A stretch of 64,000 nucleotides of DNA from Mesorhizobium silamurunense (GCF_014843825.1 NZ_JHQR01000012.1:1-64000), one strand, 5' to 3'. Shown: positions 1 to 8,451, counted from the first letter of the stretch. A program made the numbers and translations. The notes: generated by a model not told the origin, from the letters alone.

Positions 1-42
1 CGCCCCGGCGCGCACCAGTTTTTCGTAAAGATCGACTCTCAT
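1..42 (-). CDS. 5' end of an unidentified minus-strand gene (partial)
   Basis: Only the first 14 codons are inside the window; they read MRVDLYEKLVRAGA with no stop before the edge. A strong ribosome-binding site, GGGAGGA, lies about nine bases upstream of the ATG on the minus strand (plus-strand positions about 52-58), which makes the start convincing. It diverges from the sugar ABC ATPase gene, and the shared intergenic region holds a LacI-type palindrome, so a role in the same sugar locus is possible. Too little sequence is present to name a function. Confidence 0.6.
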   Translation of the reverse strand, partial: MRVDLYEKLVRAGA

Positions 43-215
43 CTCAAGGTTCCTCCCAGAACTTCAGTCGTGAATTGAATTGCCAATCTGTTGACGTCGA
101 AACGTCTACGGTTCTCCTATACCATATGGGGACGCGGGACCCCACTCTGCATCGCCAGGAGATCCGATTTCCCGGATAAGGACCGGCTCTCGGATTGGCA
201 CTCGCCACTATTCGC

Positions 216-227
216 GTAATCGATTAC
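216..227. promoter_or_regulatory. LacI-family-type operator palindrome
   Basis: The 12-base sequence GTAATCGATTAC is a perfect palindrome lying between two divergent genes, about 90 bases before the ABC ATPase start. Operators of LacI/GalR repressors are typically short palindromes with a central CG. The position fits control of the neighbouring sugar genes. No LacI-type regulator is visible in the window, so the binding protein is inferred. Confidence 0.45.
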
Positions 228-318
228 CTTGTCAACAAGCATGGCTTTTTATCGATAAGATACCGACTTGCCCTTGCCGTTGGCAATGGCTAGCTTGACC
301 GAAAAGATAGGGGAGACG

Positions 319-1377
319 ATGGCTCAAGTAGCGATCACCAATGTGGCCAAGGCTTTCGGAACCGTCAAGGTTCTGCATGAGGTCAGCGTCGATATCTCCG
401 ACGGCCAGTTCGTCGTCCTAGTCGGTCCTTCGGGATGCGGCAAGTCAACGCTGCTGAGGATGGTGGCGGGCCTGGAAACGGTCTCCGGCGGAACGATTTC
501 GATCGGCGATCGCGTCGTCAACAACCTAGCGCCCGCAAAGCGCGACATCGCCATGGTGTTCCAGAACTACGCGCTCTACCCGCACAAGACGGTCGAGCAG
601 AACATGGCCTTCGCGCTGAAGCTGCGCGGCACCGATCCGGCAGTGGTCGCAGAGCGGGTGAAGCGGGCGGCCGACATCCTCGACCTCAATCCCTATCTCA
701 AGCGCTATCCGCGCCAGCTTTCCGGCGGCCAGCGCCAACGCGTCGCCATGGGCCGCGCCATCGTACGCAATCCGCAGGTGTTCCTGTTCGACGAGCCGCT
801 CTCCAATCTCGACGCCAAGCTGCGGGTGCAGATGCGCACCGAGATCAAGGAATTGCACCAGCGGCTGAAGACCACAACTATCTACGTCACCCACGACCAG
901 ATCGAGGCCATGACCATGGCAGACAAGATCGTGGTGATGCGCGACGGCCGCATCGAGCAGGTCGGCGCGCCGCTGGAATTGTTCGACCGGCCGGCCAATT
1001 TGTTCGTCGCCGGCTTCATCGGCTCGCCTGCGATGAACCTGCTCAAGGGCACGGTGAAGAAGGGTGCGAAGCCCGTGGTCGACATAGCGGGTTCAGCCTT
1101 TCCAATGCCCGCCGGTGTCGCGACCGAGGACGGACAGGCCGTCGTCTATGGTGTGCGCCCGGAGCATCTGGAAATCCATCCCGACGGTGTGGCGTCCACG
1201 ATTTCGGTGGTCGAACCGACGGGTTCGGAGACCTTGGTGTTTGTACGCTTCGGCGAGGGCGAGATGGTGGCGCTTTTCCGCGAGCGTCACGACTTCAAGC
1301 CCGGCGATACGCTGAAGCTCAGGCCGCGGCTCGACCACGTCCATCTCTTCGACGCAGGGACCGGCAAGCGTCTCTGA
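319..1377 (+). CDS. Sugar ABC transporter ATP-binding protein (UgpC/MalK type)
   Basis: This is the cytoplasmic ATPase of a carbohydrate importer. The 352-residue product has Walker [10 protein letters not shown], signature [14 protein letters not shown], Walker [12 protein letters not shown], the H-loop histidine in YVTHDQ, and a roughly 120-residue C-terminal TOBE-type domain typical of the MalK/UgpC subfamily. The ATG at 319 is preferred over an in-frame start at 268 because AGGGGAG lies just ahead of it and the product then begins at the normal MAQVAITNV position. Mutarotase and ribokinase genes follow at once, suggesting a pentose or related sugar. The permease and binding-protein genes are not in the window. 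Subfamily is confident; substrate is not. Confidence 0.93.
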   Translation: MAQVAITNVAKAFGTVKVLHEVSVDISDGQFVVLVGPSGCGKSTLLRMVAGLETVSGGTISIGDRVVNNLAPAKRDIAMVFQNYALYPHKTVEQNMAFALKLRGTDPAVVAERVKRAADILDLNPYLKRYPRQLSGGQRQRVAMGRAIVRNPQVFLFDEPLSNLDAKLRVQMRTEIKELHQRLKTTTIYVTHDQIEAMTMADKIVVMRDGRIEQVGAPLELFDRPANLFVAGFIGSPAMNLLKGTVKKGAKPVVDIAGSAFPMPAGVATEDGQAVVYGVRPEHLEIHPDGVASTISVVEPTGSETLVFVRFGEGEMVALFRERHDFKPGDTLKLRPRLDHVHLFDAGTGKRL

Positions 1378-1404
1378 CCGCAAACAGACTTCCGAGAGGA
1401 AACC

Positions 1405-1857
1405 ATGCTCAAAGGGATCAATCCGCTGCTCAATGCCGACGTGCTTCAGGCGCTGCGGGCGATGGGCCATGGCGACGACCTGATCATCGCCGACACCAAT
1501 TTTCCATCCGACTCCGTTGCGAAGCAGACCGTGCTTGGCAGGTTGCTGCGCATCGATGCGCCGGCGGCCGAGGTGGCGAAGGCGGTGCTGTCGCTCTATC
1601 CGCTGGACAGCTTCGTCAACGACGCGGCCGCGCGCATGGAGATCGTCGGCAAGCCGAACGAGATCCCGCCGGTGCAGAAGGAGGTGCAGAAGGAGATCGA
1701 CGCGGCCGAGGGCAAGTCCTGGCCGATGATCTCGATCGAGCGCTACGCCTTCTATGAGCGCGCCAAGAAGGCGTACTGCGTCATCCAGACCGGCGAGCGC
1801 CGCTTCTATGGCTGCTTTGCCTTCCGCAAAGGCGTCATTCCGCCGGATGCGGAGTAA
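1405..1857 (+). CDS. RbsD/FucU family sugar mutarotase
   Basis: RbsD/FucU proteins interconvert the anomers or pyranose/furanose forms of ribose or fucose so that the kinase receives the right form. The 150-residue product starts MLKGINPLLNADVL and has the family segment AMGHGDDLIIADTNFP, with His22 placed like the catalytic histidine of FucU. The length matches FucU (about 140-150) better than short RbsD (about 139). It lies 27 bases after the ABC ATPase gene, preceded by GAGAGGA, and 5 bases before ribokinase, so the three genes form one transcription unit. Fucose versus ribose specificity cannot be decided. Confidence 0.88.
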   Translation: MLKGINPLLNADVLQALRAMGHGDDLIIADTNFPSDSVAKQTVLGRLLRIDAPAAEVAKAVLSLYPLDSFVNDAAARMEIVGKPNEIPPVQKEVQKEIDAAEGKSWPMISIERYAFYERAKKAYCVIQTGERRFYGCFAFRKGVIPPDAE

Positions 1858-1862
1858 AGGAG

Positions 1863-2792
1863 ATGGCCGTCGGCAAGCCTGTCGTCATCCTGGGTGTCTT
1901 CGTCGCCGACACCGCCTATCGCGCCGACCGCCAGCCGCGCATGGGCGAGACGATCCTCGGCAACTCGTTCAAGCTCGGGCCGGGCGGCAAGGGCTCGAAC
2001 CAGGCGGTCGCGGCCGGCAAGCTCGGCGCCGATATCACCTTTCTGACCCGGCTCGGCGTCGATGCCTTTGCCGACATGGCCAAGCAGATCTGGAAGGCGG
2101 CGAGCGTGAAAAGCGCCGTGATCGACACGCCGGACAGCTATACCGGCGCCGCCTACATCTTTGTCGAGGAGGGCAGCGGCAACAACGCCATCATCGTCAG
2201 CCCGGGTGCGGCGATGCTGATCTCGCCCGCCGATATCGAGGCCCATGTCGGCCTGATCCGCTCGGCCGGCGTCTTCGTCACCCAGCTCGAGCAGCCGATC
2301 GACGCGGCGCTGAAGGCGCTCGAGATCGCGCGCGGGGCAGGGGTGACGACCATTCTCAACCCGGCGCCCGCAGCCACGCTGCCGGATAGCATCTACGCGC
2401 TCTGTGACTACGTCACACCCAACGAGTCCGAAGCCGAAGGGTTGACCGGCATTACGGTCTCTTCGATCGATGATGCCCGCCGCGCCGCCGACAGTCTGCT
2501 GGCGAAGGGGGTGGGCGCCGTCATCGTGACGCTCGGCGAGAAGGGCGCGCTGCTGCACACCAAGGACCGCTCCGACCATGTCGAAGCCGTCAATGCCGGC
2601 ACAGTGGTCGAAACCACAGGTGCGGGCGATGCCTTCAACGGCGGCCTGGCGGCTGCCCTTGCCAAGGGCGTCGAGCCGCTGGAGGCGGTGCGCTTTGCCT
2701 GCGCCGTCGCCGGCATTTCGGTGACCCGTCCGGGCACCGCGCCGTCCATGCCGACGCTCCAGGAAGTCGAGGCGCTGCTGGCGAAGGATTGA
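1863..2792 (+). CDS. Ribokinase-like PfkB-family sugar kinase
   Basis: It phosphorylates the imported sugar, probably ribose or a similar sugar, using ATP in the cytoplasm. The 309-residue product carries the N-terminal PfkB signature GPGGKGSNQAVAAGKLG (about residues 39-55) and the C-terminal signature TTGAGDAFNGG (about residues 252-262), whose aspartate is the catalytic base. NPAPA and TPNESEAE match ribokinases. The ATG is 5 bases past the mutarotase stop, with AAGGAG overlapping that stop codon region, indicating translational coupling. It is close to RbsK, but the MalK-type rather than RbsA-type transporter ATPase makes ribose itself uncertain. Confidence 0.9.
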   Translation: MAVGKPVVILGVFVADTAYRADRQPRMGETILGNSFKLGPGGKGSNQAVAAGKLGADITFLTRLGVDAFADMAKQIWKAASVKSAVIDTPDSYTGAAYIFVEEGSGNNAIIVSPGAAMLISPADIEAHVGLIRSAGVFVTQLEQPIDAALKALEIARGAGVTTILNPAPAATLPDSIYALCDYVTPNESEAEGLTGITVSSIDDARRAADSLLAKGVGAVIVTLGEKGALLHTKDRSDHVEAVNAGTVVETTGAGDAFNGGLAAALAKGVEPLEAVRFACAVAGISVTRPGTAPSMPTLQEVEALLAKD

Positions 2793-3132
2793 AGTCGCCA
2801 GCCTCGCGCGCGGCCTCACCGGCGTCACCAGCATCGCGCCAGGCGGCATCCCGCCACAACTCTCACAATCCGGTCTCTTACGAGCAAATGGTGGCATATT
2901 AGCCACGGTTAATATTATTTGGCGCCAACGCCTTGCGTCGACGGCACAAGTGTCCCGTAATGGGTCACCGTGTCTGGCATCACGATTGCATTGTCAGCAA
3001 TGCCGGGGCGGACCGCGCCCGGTAGCCGGGGGGCAAATTTGGGGGGCTCCGCCGCTCCGCGAATGGGGCGGCGGACTCTTTACCGGTTGAGTTAAGGGCC
3101 GCTGAAACGCCGAAGCATTGGATGCTGTGCCG
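2793..3132. other. Non-coding gap with strong GC hairpin (3048-3075)
   Basis: No credible gene is seen in these 340 bases. Positions 3048-3075 form a stem of about 11 pairs (TCCGCCGCTCC with GGGGCGGCGGA) around a GCGAAT loop, followed by a weak T-rich stretch. It lies about 60 bases before the ExoX-like gene, so it could terminate upstream transcription or act as a leader structure for that gene. An AT-rich patch at about 2898-2922 is the likeliest promoter zone. Confidence 0.4.
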
Positions 3133-3378
3133 ATGTATTTTCCTCAATTTCTGGTGGGCATGTTCGCAACGTCGTTCATCACGGCGATCTGGGCTGAGCT
3201 GGAGACCGGCTCGGTCTGGAAGGCGCTCGGCTGGGCCATCCTTACGATGATCATTCTTCAGATCGGATACGTCGGACTGGTGGTCCGGCTGATTTACAAA
3301 CGGGGATCGCAAGGCCCTGAGGCAGACTTGCTATCGGCAAGTTCCACGCCACAGGTCCATCAGGCGCGCCCGCGCTAA
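3133..3378 (+). CDS. ExoX/Psi-like exopolysaccharide production repressor
   Basis: The product is a small inner-membrane protein of 81 residues with two hydrophobic segments (about residues 4-21 and 29-53). It starts MYFPQFLVGMF and contains GSVWKALGWAILTMIILQIGY, closely following the pattern I recall for rhizobial ExoX/Psi proteins (short N-terminal helix, G-S-x-x-x-x-L, then LLQ-GY). These proteins dampen exopolysaccharide synthesis by acting on the membrane sugar-transferase step. The ATG at 3133 is preferred to 3118 because it gives the family N-terminus. It stands alone, with no exo genes nearby. The C-terminal 25 residues are hydrophilic and appear non-conserved. Confidence 0.6.
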   Translation: MYFPQFLVGMFATSFITAIWAELETGSVWKALGWAILTMIILQIGYVGLVVRLIYKRGSQGPEADLLSASSTPQVHQARPR

Positions 3379-3596
3379 TTGGTTTCGAGCGCAGTCGGGG
3401 CACGCGTGCTTACGCCCGCCAGGTGCATATCGTTGTCCCAAACCGCTGCGCAGCTTGGGTGACATGCTTGCTCGCAACCCCGCGCGCCCACCACTTGTCG
3501 AATTCAGCCATCAACCCGCTTTTAGGAACGCAACCGGTGCGCGCGCGTTCACTGTCTTGACCAAACACAAGGCAGCGCCGGTTCCGGAATGGTGAG

Positions 3597-3695
3597 ATGA
3601 AAAAGCCCTATCAAAAGCCCACGCTTGTAAAGCGCGAGAAGCTCACCGCGCGAACCGCCCAGATTGTCGCCTCCGGCGTCATATTGGGCGAATGA
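3597..3695 (+). CDS. Candidate RiPP precursor peptide (lasso-leader-like)
   Basis: This 32-codon gene reads MKKPYQKPTLVKREKL, then TARTAQIVASGVILGE and a stop. The leader has the Y-x-K-P-x-L-x-K-R/G-x-x-L pattern seen in lasso-peptide leaders and in the many short peptides of Rhizobiales annotated as putative RiPP precursors; the short core follows TAQ. A weak GGAATGGTGAG precedes the ATG. No maturation enzyme (asparagine synthetase-like cyclase, transglutaminase-like protease or PqqD-like protein) is encoded within several kb, so if functional it depends on enzymes elsewhere. Recognition rests on leader resemblance only. Confidence 0.55.
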   Translation: MKKPYQKPTLVKREKLTARTAQIVASGVILGE

Positions 3696-3718
3696 ATGCC
3701 GCTTTATCTTCTTTTGCC

Positions 3719-3763
3719 GCAATCCCGGACGGAAAACCGTTTCACACTTTTGCTGGAATTGCT
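3719..3763. repeat. Dispersed palindromic repeat, copy 1
   Basis: It begins GCAATCCCGGACGGAAAACC and ends CTGGAATTGC, so the ends are inverted repeats. A second copy with the same internal GGACGGAAAACCG lies at 53403-53446 in this window. The form matches short non-coding palindromic elements scattered between rhizobial genes. Confidence 0.7.
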
Positions 3764-3967
3764 CTAGAGGATCTTGCTGGTCAGTTCCAGCATCGTCGCA
3801 GCACCTTGCTCGCTGCCGGGCATATGCACGACGCGCAGAACGCGAAGGTCCATGTTCGACCCTTCGAACGGCATCGAAACGCTTTCACCCACCCGCGGCA
3901 GTTCCTGGAACGCGAGCTCGTCCACATCCCTGGCGTCGTCAATCGAAACGCGACATCTTACAGCCAT
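3764..3967 (-). CDS. Hypothetical 67-residue protein
   Basis: The product starts MAVRCRVSIDDARDVDELAF and ends with a beta-rich section, NMDLRVLRVVHMPG then ATMLELTSKIL. The alternation of V-G-E-S-V, an aromatic/valine stretch and L-x-L suggests a small beta-barrel-like domain. GGAGAGACAG sits immediately before the ATG, which supports translation. Codon use looks like that of neighbouring host genes. It is bounded downstream by a dispersed repeat. I do not recognise the family. Confidence 0.55.
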   Translation of the reverse strand: MAVRCRVSIDDARDVDELAFQELPRVGESVSMPFEGSNMDLRVLRVVHMPGSEQGAATMLELTSKIL

Positions 3968-4189
3968 CTGTCTCTCCGGTCTTTGGCCCCTGTGCGGAAC
4001 GAGACAGGTACAGAATGGTTCCGAGAGATCGGGCGAGCGCTAGGTTTGGCGGTCATGGTCCGCGAGACAGGGCGCAAACCTCGCTCACGGTCGGCGGCAG
4101 TGGGTGGCGGAACAGTTGAGCTTCGAAGATCGAAAAAATGCGGGCACGGCATCGCTGTTTTCGGGAACCCGCGATCCAACGCGATGCCG

Positions 4190-5545
4190 CTAGAGAGCCG
4201 GGCCCAGTCGAATAGCGCTTCCGTCGGAAAAGCGCGACAGGCGAAATCGGGTTAGATCGTGCCCGATCTCGTTTCCCTGAATCATGTCGGAGACGATGCG
4301 ACCGATTCCCGGCCCGATGCCGAAGCCGTGACCGCTCATGCCTGTTGCGACGACAAGGCCGATGATCGCCTGCACGCGATCCACTATGGGGACGACGTCA
4401 GGCATTGCGTCAATCATGCCTGCCCAGCTTGCCTTCAGGCGGACCGACTCGAGCTGCGGGAACAGGCGCCGGAAATTGCGTTCGATCGAACGGAGACCGG
4501 AACGTTCGGGAGCCGGATTGAGCACCCGCACCCTTTCGAAGGGACTTTGGGAATCCGGCGTCCAGTGACGCGGCGTCGACCAGCTATCCGGGTAACCCGC
4601 AGGTGCGGCCGGCGAATAACGTGACCCGAAAGGATTGGCCATGAGGGCGGGAAGGTACTTCGTTGCGTGCCGGAATGCGTCAGGGCCCAGATAGAGCAAA
4701 TGACTGCCTCCCGGGGCGAGCGTGTATCCGCCATCCTGTCGGCGTCTGAAAGCGATATGCTCTTCTGCCGCGGCGCCTGCATAGATTTCAGGCATCGGCT
4801 CCGTTGCCGCAGCGGTCGATCTGACACTGAGCTGGGGAATGGAAACGCCATGCCTTCTCAGGAAGAGGGAAGACCACGCACCGCCCGCGAGCAGAACGCT
4901 GGACGTCTCGATGTGACCCGCCTCGGTCCATACACCGCTGACCCTGCCGGCCGAGATTTCCAAGGTTCTCGCCGCGCAGCTCTCTACGATCTTGACGCCT
5001 TTGCGGGCAGCAAGTCGAGCGAGCGCTGGCACGGCCACCCAAGGCTCCGCCCGCATGTCGGAAGGTGTCGTCATCGCGCCCTTGAAACTGCGCGACATGC
5101 CTTTGATGAGATCCGCGGTTTCCCGCGCGTTCAGAAGTCGAGTATCGATCTCATGGGCGGCGGCGATCTTCATGAATTTTTCGAAGCTGGCCATTTTGTC
5201 ATCCGAACTTGCCAGGTAAGTCACGCCTGTCTGCTGCAAGCCGATGTCTTCGCCGCATTCCTCAGCCAACCGCCGCCAGTGACCGGATGCCTCGATCACG
5301 ATCGGCAGCTCATCCGCATCGCGTCCCTGCTTGCGGATCCATCCCCAATTGCGGGACGACTGTTCGGCTGCAATCCGTCCTTTTTCGACCAGCGTCACCG
5401 AGATGTTGCGCCGCGCAAGAAAAAGCGCTGTCGTCACGCCGATAACGCCGCCGCCGATAATCACCACGTCCGAACTTTTCGGCGGGGGACCGGGATATTG
5501 AATTGGGTTCGCTTCGGAGAACGGGAAAGCAGGCAAGTGGCGCAT
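4190..5545 (-). CDS. FAD-dependent oxidoreductase, D-amino acid oxidase/dehydrogenase family
   Basis: A flavoprotein expected to oxidise an amine or amino acid, with electrons going to oxygen or the respiratory chain. The 451-residue product has the dinucleotide-binding motif VVIIGGGVIGVTTALFLARR (about residues 27-46), then EKGRIAAEQSSRNWGWIRKQ, the DAO-family segment after the Rossmann fold. Near the C-terminus GHGFGIGPGIGRIVSDMI is the second FAD contact region. It is monocistronic with repeat-rich DNA upstream. Length fits DadA- or sarcosine-oxidase-like members. Substrate cannot be assigned. Confidence 0.85.
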   Translation of the reverse strand: MRHLPAFPFSEANPIQYPGPPPKSSDVVIIGGGVIGVTTALFLARRNISVTLVEKGRIAAEQSSRNWGWIRKQGRDADELPIVIEASGHWRRLAEECGEDIGLQQTGVTYLASSDDKMASFEKFMKIAAAHEIDTRLLNARETADLIKGMSRSFKGAMTTPSDMRAEPWVAVPALARLAARKGVKIVESCAARTLEISAGRVSGVWTEAGHIETSSVLLAGGAWSSLFLRRHGVSIPQLSVRSTAAATEPMPEIYAGAAAEEHIAFRRRQDGGYTLAPGGSHLLYLGPDAFRHATKYLPALMANPFGSRYSPAAPAGYPDSWSTPRHWTPDSQSPFERVRVLNPAPERSGLRSIERNFRRLFPQLESVRLKASWAGMIDAMPDVVPIVDRVQAIIGLVVATGMSGHGFGIGPGIGRIVSDMIQGNEIGHDLTRFRLSRFSDGSAIRLGPAL

Positions 5546-5931
5546 CCTGAAAAAAGACGACGACAGCTATGGCCACTGGCCACCATCTTTTCTTGAGGCA
5601 GTTCAAGGGAAGGTAGAGCACAGGCTGCCTAAAGCATGTCGTTTCGCAAGACCGCTGCACACTTTTGCGCAACATGCATTAAATGAGCGGCGCCCGGTAT
5701 TCGCCCCAAACAGACGGGGAAGCCAGCGTATGTGCAGCCACGATTCAACGCTCGATCACATCGGATAACGTTTGCGTTCCACCTCCGTCTCAACGCCGGG
5801 GTGGCCTCTATATCTCGTCGCGGGCCGAGAACCGCCGGCGATGCATGCCCCCACACCGTGACACGACGCGACCAGACGGCCCATTTCGGAGAGCGGCTTT
5901 ACCGCTTCCTCCATCATAGGGAGATGCCATC
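5546..5931. other. Non-coding intergenic region containing a repeat
   Basis: These 386 bases separate the divergent flavoprotein and secreted-protein genes. Besides the palindromic repeat at 5629-5683 I see no supported gene. The last 20 bases before 5932 (CATAGGGAGATGCCATC) include GGGAGA as a likely ribosome-binding site for the next gene. Promoters for both directions must lie here, but none has a clear consensus. Confidence 0.4.
5629..5683. repeat. Dispersed palindromic repeat (AAGCATGTCG type)
   Basis: The left end AAAGCATGTCGTT and right end CAACATGCATTAA are inverted relative to each other around ACCGCTGCACACTTTTGCGC. Elements with the same layout (GCATGTCG, then ACCGCTGCACACTTTTG, then CATGC) are, from memory, very common between genes in Mesorhizobium-like genomes. 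No second copy was found in this window. Confidence 0.55.
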
Positions 5932-6327
5932 ATGAGCTCTTTCATGCCGAAAATCATTGCGGCCGCATCGATCTTCGCCACCATACCGCTTTCGAGCGCC
6001 TATGCTGTGCACCGTCACCACAGGGCACAGGTCGACACCACAACCACTGCATCGGTGCCGACGGATCCGGCGGCGCGGGCGGCGGTAGAGCAGTTGCTCA
6101 GCGTGAAGCAGGGTATCCGTCAGGCCAGGGAGGCCGGCAAGATCACGCAGGACCAGGCCCGCGACCTGATGCAGCAGGCGGATACCATCCAGCCTACCGC
6201 GCTGACTTCCGGAGACCGTTCGGCGCTGGGGCAGATCAATGCGGTGGACCAGCGGCTTCAGAATGCCACCGGCCAGGGAACCTATATGGGTGACGGTGCC
6301 GACGGCGGCTACTATCCGAACGGCTGA
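5932..6327 (+). CDS. Small secreted protein of unknown function
   Basis: The 131-residue product has a Sec-type signal peptide, with hydrophobic segment IIAAASIFATIPLSSAYA and likely cleavage after AYA at about residue 25. The mature part starts with a His-rich stretch (VHRHHRAQ), a Thr-rich linker, and a helical domain with REAGKITQDQARDLMQQAD, resembling the basic/acidic helix pairs of small periplasmic or SHOCT-like proteins. The tail is Gly/Tyr-rich (GDGADGGYYPNG). GGGAGATGCCATC precedes the ATG. No family is recognised. Confidence 0.7.
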   Translation: MSSFMPKIIAAASIFATIPLSSAYAVHRHHRAQVDTTTTASVPTDPAARAAVEQLLSVKQGIRQAREAGKITQDQARDLMQQADTIQPTALTSGDRSALGQINAVDQRLQNATGQGTYMGDGADGGYYPNG

Positions 6328-6413
6328 CGACTATACGCGCTTAAAAAAATGGCCGTCGGCGTGGGCAGTGCCTTCTCTCAGGGGGCGGCCGGTGAGAAGC
6401 GCTTGACGATCGA

Positions 6414-6524
6414 AGCCTTTCTCAACCCCACGCCGGAGGTGCCGCCGTTCCCACGGATGAACTCGACGCCGCTCATCTCGAGGGCATGGCAGACAGTATC
6501 CACGTTGTTCGCCTGGCGGAGCGC
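6414..6524 (-). pseudogene. Remnant of an XRE-type transcriptional regulator (C-terminus only)
   Basis: On the minus strand, ALRQANNVDTVCHALEMSGV then EFIRGNGGTSGVGLRK matches the characteristic tail of small HTH regulators common in Rhizobiales (T-x-x-x-I-x-x-A-L-E-x-A-G-V-E-F-I-x-x-N-G-G-x-x-G-V-R-L-R-K). The preceding sequence encodes no helix-turn-helix, and the reading frame upstream is serine-rich non-protein-like sequence. It is therefore a gene fragment. The rest of the 6328-6699 gap holds nothing I can support. Confidence 0.5.
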
Positions 6525-6699
6525 TACTGCCGCGTTATCCGCCGCCATCGCGAGCGGGCGTAATTTCAAACTCGAACAGGAGGAGCACAATGCTCGCAAA
6601 GACACCGAAGGCGCCGGCACTGCACGCTCGCATTCGAGGTAGGACTAGAATACGCTCGCTGCCCGGAGCTTCGACCTACGGAAGAGGCAGGACACAAGC

Positions 6700-8451
6700 A
6701 TGGAGCGACGCCTCACCGCAATCCTTGCTGCCGACGTCGTCGGCTACAGCCGCCTCATGGGAGCCGACGAGGTTGGCACGCTTGCGCATCTGAAGAGGCT
6801 TCGCGCCGAAGTGATCGAGCCCAAGATCACAGAGTCGCACGGACGCATCGTCGGTTCCGCTGGCGACAGCCTTCTTGTCGAATTCGCCAGCGCAGTCCAC
6901 GCGGTGCAGTGTGCGGTCGAAGCCCAGGAGGGATTGGCCGCTCACAATGCAAGTTTGCCCGAAGACAAGCGCATGACTTTCCGCATGGGCGTGAATTTGG
7001 GCGACGTGATTGCAGAGGACGATACGATCTACGGTGATGGCGTGAACATCGCCGCGCGGCTCGAGAAGCTTGCAGAACCTGGCGGCGTCTGCGTCGCGAG
7101 CAATGTCTACGAGCAGGTCAAGGGCAAACTAGACTATGCCTACACCGACCTCGGTAGCCATCAGGTCCACAACATCGTGGAGGCGGTGCGCGCCTATCAG
7201 GTCAGTCGAGCAAAACCAACTTCGGTATTCTCGACAAGGGAGAGGCTGACGCTTCCCGAAAAACCGTCCATCGCGGTCTTGCCATTCGACAACCTCAGTG
7301 GCGACCCCGAGCAGGGCTACTTCGCTGACGGCATGGTGGAGGAGATCATCACCGCGCTGTCCCGGACGCGCTGGCTGTTCGTCATCGCGCGCAACTCGAG
7401 CTTTACCTACAAGGGCCGGGCAGTGGACATCAAGCAGGTCGGGCGCGAGCTTGGTGTGCGCTATGTGCTTGAAGGGAGCGTGCGCAAGGCGGCGAGCAGG
7501 GTGCGCATCACCGGGCAGCTTATCGACGCGACAACGGGAGCACATCTATGGGCCGACCGTTTCGACGGCGGGCTGGAGGACGTTTTTGACCTGCAGGAGG
7601 AAGTGACCCGGAGCGTCGTCGGAGCGATCGGTCCGAAGCTGGAACAGGCAGAGATCGAGCGGGCCAAGCGCAAGCCGACCGAGCACCTTGACGCTTACGA
7701 CTACTATCTGCGCGGGATAGCAAGTCTTCATCAGTTGACCAGGGAATCCAACGCAAACGCCCTTCAGTTGTTTTACAAGGCCATCGAACTCGACCCTGAA
7801 TTCGCCTCGGCATACGGCATGGCCGCGTTGTGTGCCGTCATGCGCAAGGCGAACGGCTGGATGGCCGATCGTGAGCAGGAAACCGTCGAGACAGAACGCC
7901 TGGCTCTGAAGGCAGTGGATTTGGGCAGGGATGACGCGGTTGCGCTCTCACTCGGCGGGGAAGCGCTCGCGTTTGTCGTGGGCAACTACAATAGCGGGGC
8001 AGCCTTCATTGATCGCGCGCTTGCGCTCAATCCGAACCTGGCTACTGCGTGGCTATTCAGCGGCTGGGTCAGAGCCGACCTCGGCGATACGGAAACCGCC
8101 CTCCAGCACCTCGCCACTGCGATACGCATGAGCCCAGTCGACCCGTTCATGTTCGATATGCTGAATGCGGTTGCAGTGGCTCATCTCTTAGCTGGTCGAT
8201 TTGAGGAGGCATCATCTTGGGCGGAAAGGTCGTTGCGGGAAAAGCCGGACTTTTTGGCGTCGTTGCGCTTTGCGGCTGCAAGCTATGCTCACGCTGGCCG
8301 AACCGAGGACGCGCAAAAGGTGGTGAGCCGAATTCTCGCCCTCGATCCTGGCCAACGAATTTCCAATCTCGCCGACGTCGTTTCAATCAGGCGTGCGGCC
8401 GATATGGCTCTGCTTGCAGAAGGTTTGCGAAAGGCTGGGCTGCCGGAATAG
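6700..8451 (+). CDS. Class III adenylate/guanylate cyclase with TolB-like domain and TPRs
   Basis: A cytoplasmic nucleotide cyclase expected to make cAMP or cGMP. The 583-residue product has an N-terminal class III domain (about residues 3-165): metal-binding Asp in AADVVGYSRLM, second Asp in GSAGDSLLVEF, and NIAARLE carrying the transition-state Asn and Arg. Residues 185-310 (SIAVLPFDNLSGDPEQGYF onward) form the TolB/FlgO-like domain usual in rhizobial multi-domain cyclases, and the C-terminal half carries several tetratricopeptide repeats. Rhizobia typically have many paralogues of this architecture. It is monocistronic. Family is certain; the signal sensed is unknown. Confidence 0.92.
   Translation: MERRLTAILAADVVGYSRLMGADEVGTLAHLKRLRAEVIEPKITESHGRIVGSAGDSLLVEFASAVHAVQCAVEAQEGLAAHNASLPEDKRMTFRMGVNLGDVIAEDDTIYGDGVNIAARLEKLAEPGGVCVASNVYEQVKGKLDYAYTDLGSHQVHNIVEAVRAYQVSRAKPTSVFSTRERLTLPEKPSIAVLPFDNLSGDPEQGYFADGMVEEIITALSRTRWLFVIARNSSFTYKGRAVDIKQVGRELGVRYVLEGSVRKAASRVRITGQLIDATTGAHLWADRFDGGLEDVFDLQEEVTRSVVGAIGPKLEQAEIERAKRKPTEHLDAYDYYLRGIASLHQLTRESNANALQLFYKAIELDPEFASAYGMAALCAVMRKANGWMADREQETVETERLALKAVDLGRDDAVALSLGGEALAFVVGNYNSGAAFIDRALALNPNLATAWLFSGWVRADLGDTETALQHLATAIRMSPVDPFMFDMLNAVAVAHLLAGRFEEASSWAERSLREKPDFLASLRFAAASYAHAGRTEDAQKVVSRILALDPGQRISNLADVVSIRRAADMALLAEGLRKAGLPE

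Noticed and set aside
435..1757. 440-codon open frame across the ABC ATPase and mutarotase genes
   Set aside because: It is an Arg/Gly-rich shadow in another frame of clearly recognisable genes.
3692..4255. 187-codon open frame on the plus strand
   Set aside because: It runs through a dispersed repeat and antisense to the 67-residue minus-strand gene; no protein-like motif or ribosome-binding site.
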